Shown: piece by piece, positions 62,335 through 64,000 of the stretch | Numbering within the stretch: position 1 is the first letter of the stretch | Layout of the letters: each line of letters opens with the position of its first letter | Assembly: GCF_032854445.1 (NCBI RefSeq) | Contig: NC_088295.1 | Coordinates: 37,499,385-37,563,384, forward strand | Origin: Liolophura sinensis | Lineage: Eukaryota > Mollusca > Polyplacophora > Chitonida > Chitonidae | Direction: 5' to 3' | DNA: 64,000 bases | The notes under the pieces: generated by a model | What the model saw: the letters and a program-made list of their open reading frames with translations, nothing else | Database searches by the model: none | Told to the model about the DNA's origin: nothing | Position numbers and translations under genes: made by a program

Positions 62335-62645
62335 TTATCTGTGCTTGGGGTATTACGTCGTACGCAGAAATTTTTTAGTCATATAACAACGAGGGGTCTT
62401 CTTGTGGCAGAGCGAGTCCATGCCGCCAAGTGCTGCAGCCACTGAAGTATCATGCCAAAGACACCAGACATGACATCACACCCAGTCAACTTACACCGGG
62501 CAAATCAGTCCTATTTCCTTACTCTACCCTCAAATTACTGAACGTCAAGGAAGGCAGCAACAAATACCATTTTTAGAGTCTTTAGTATTACCCGACCAGA
62601 GTTTGATCCCTGACCTCCCGACTTCGAGGCTCCTCGTACGACGTA
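62335..62645 (-). mobile_element. SINE-C, antisense
   Basis: Plus strand starts 'gtgcttggggtattacgtcg' and 'gtcatataacaacgagg' (a tail related to that of SINE-B). A distinct body follows ('gccgccaagtgctgcagcca', 'gacaccagacatgacatcac', 'cgtcaaggaaggcagcaaca'), then a B-box-like 'gagtttgatccctgacc' before 'cgaggctcctcgtacg'. This body recurs in mollusc sequence as I remember it; only one copy is here. Confidence 0.65.
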
Positions 62646-63237
62646 AAGCCCCCAGCATACATACGTGTACATATATTCATATCGGAAAGGAAAACACCTC
62701 CATAATGATATACAGATCACATATGATTGACTGAAGTCTATAGCATGTATACTGAAACGAAAAGGAAAAAACATGGAGAAGAGGTTTTCTTATTCTCGGT
62801 CGTCTTTATTCGATCAATTTGTTTGTAGCAGATTTTATACTAAACTAACACATATTTTACTCGCATGCCTTGGTAATGTTATGGAACAACCAGATCCGAA
62901 CGGACACCAAAATTAGTGGCAAAAAACAGTGCCAATAAGGAAAGTTGAAACCTGCACGTTATTGTGATCATGAAATAATCTACATGAGAGTATGTTTTTT
63001 TCCGTCCAATAGCACCTATACATCCCTGTTAAACGATGTTTTCTCTCTTTCTGCAGGGATACTTGTATTTGACAACATTTTGACCCTTAAAAGCGGTCTT
63101 CTTTCTGTATGACTTTCTCACCAGACAAATCATCATCATTCTAATAATTGCTCTTGGTTTTTGAAACACGATATGAATAATTATTTTACGACGTAAATGT
63201 CGCACCTTACATTTCAAATGATATCTCTTTCATACAG

Positions 63238-63471
63238 GTTTTTCATTCTAAGCTCTCTTCCGGCCATAAGGTCATTCAAATATCTGTTGGAATCCACGCA
63301 GACATCGACTGCCGTCCAGTGTCTAGCTCTGTGTAAAAGCGCCACCTACAATGTTCGTCATTCAACACTGCGGATAAGGGCGGTGTTTATGAGTTGTTTT
63401 CTGACCCCGGGTCACACATGCACGGGATTGAGGCGACTTCCACAGGCTGGACACGATACATACGACGATGA
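63238..63471 (+). pseudogene. PAN/apple-like domain exon, frameshifted
   Basis: After a good acceptor (pyrimidine-rich, 'tcatacag' ending 63237) the frame reads 'FFILSSLPAIRSFKYLLEST' and 'TAVQCLALCKSAT'. One base is gained or lost near 63346-63352, and the next frame reads 'CSSFNTADKGGVYELFSDPG' and 'GWTRYIRR' to TGA at 63469-63471. The spacing Cys-x3-Cys...Cys-x-Ser-Phe-Asn...Gly-Gly-Val-x-Glu-Leu-Phe...Gly-Trp-x-x-Tyr is that of PAN/apple modules, common in secreted or surface proteins of molluscs. One Cys of the usual set (before 'ELF') is Val-Tyr here. No partner exons were found. Either a pseudogene exon or a one-base sequence error. Confidence 0.55.
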
Positions 63472-64000
63472 TTACAGGCGCTAGGGTTACCATACACAAG
63501 ATCAAAGACTATTTGTTGGACACGTTTACACCACGATGGATTTATCTAATTTAGGTCTAGCTGTAACGTGAAAATGATGAAGTGGTAAGAGGAGGCCTCA
63601 TCCAGTTTCCTCTGAGTTACTTATCAAATCTGGCAGGGGTCTTGTGAGGGAAGCATGCCTTTCTGTTGTCTGTTTTTATAAGTATTATTAACAACTAACT
63701 ACACAAATCACATCATCGAAACAGAATCTTTTTTCATGTGTGTTTATTTCAAACCACTTAATAATTTTGCAATTTGTCATACTATAAATCGATATATTTT
63801 GATTAAGTTTTACCATTCTGTGTTTATCACAGCTGAGGAAAAGCAGATGATAGAAACGCAAACAATAACGAAAGATGAACTCCATATACGCTATTTACCT
63901 CAATCATGGCCGCGTAGCCTACAGAGACAAACTTGCAGTAAATATCATGTCGCCATGAAGGAAATGGTCTTATAAAATAGGAAATAAACGAATTCTCGCT
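63472..64000. other. Unassigned right edge
   Basis: Nothing recognised. The 79-codon frame at 63736-63975 has no known similarity. Confidence 0.4.

Larger units (their letters stand above)
58562..63237. other. Non-coding stretch
   Basis: No supported gene. Contains (AT)n at 58855-58949, short ~20-bp repeats at 61085-61180 and SINE-C at 62335. Frames at 59368-59697 and 59501-59689 (the latter hydrophobic at its start, no ATG) are unrecognised, as are 60532-60805. Confidence 0.45.

Overview
The window is nuclear DNA of an animal, most likely a mollusc (inference). Genes have GT-AG introns, coding density is low, and the sequence is AT-rich. A tRNA-headed SINE recurs about 18 times; its tail has the wording widespread in molluscan and other lophotrochozoan genomes (gtacggcgtaaaacacc followed by TTTA-type repeats). 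There are also many minisatellites, relics of tyrosine-recombinase elements and LTR remnants. No bacterial, organellar or CRISPR features are seen.

The real gene content is one local family. Four copies of a major-facilitator (MFS) transporter gene related to the nodulin-like/NFD4 group lie in alternating orientation: A (+, 17410-21592, frameshifted), B (-, 33021-35882, intact, 464 codons), C (+, 40501-41471, last exon only, broken) and D (-, 45365-48941, intact, 469 codons). A, B and D share a four-exon plan with all introns in phase 1 and an exon 3 of exactly 207 bases. B and D look functional. A has two reading-frame breaks, both in the last exon. C is an exon-4-only relic closest to D.

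Layout: 1-9800 has sparse unassigned DNA, SINEs, a hairpin-type MITE and two minisatellites. 10700-15600 is a degraded Ngaro/DIRS-type retrotransposon (SGNH hydrolase, reverse transcriptase, RNase H, tyrosine recombinase, short direct repeats), followed by a fragment of a second RT element. 17400-21600 is MFS copy A. 24600-28500 holds an 18-bp minisatellite and a 54-bp minisatellite split by a 906-bp solo LTR. 29300-30150 is a Crypton-type recombinase relic. 33000-48950 contains copies B, C and D; D carries a 770-bp solo LTR in intron 2 and a SINE in intron 3. 49000-63200 is mostly non-coding, with a 42-bp minisatellite and a composite SINE. A frameshifted PAN/apple-like domain exon lies at 63238-63471.

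The transporters have no pathway partners in the window. The evident story is duplication of one transporter gene in inverted arrangement, decay of two copies, and heavy colonisation by mobile elements. Several insertions are dated relative to their surroundings by exact target-site duplications.
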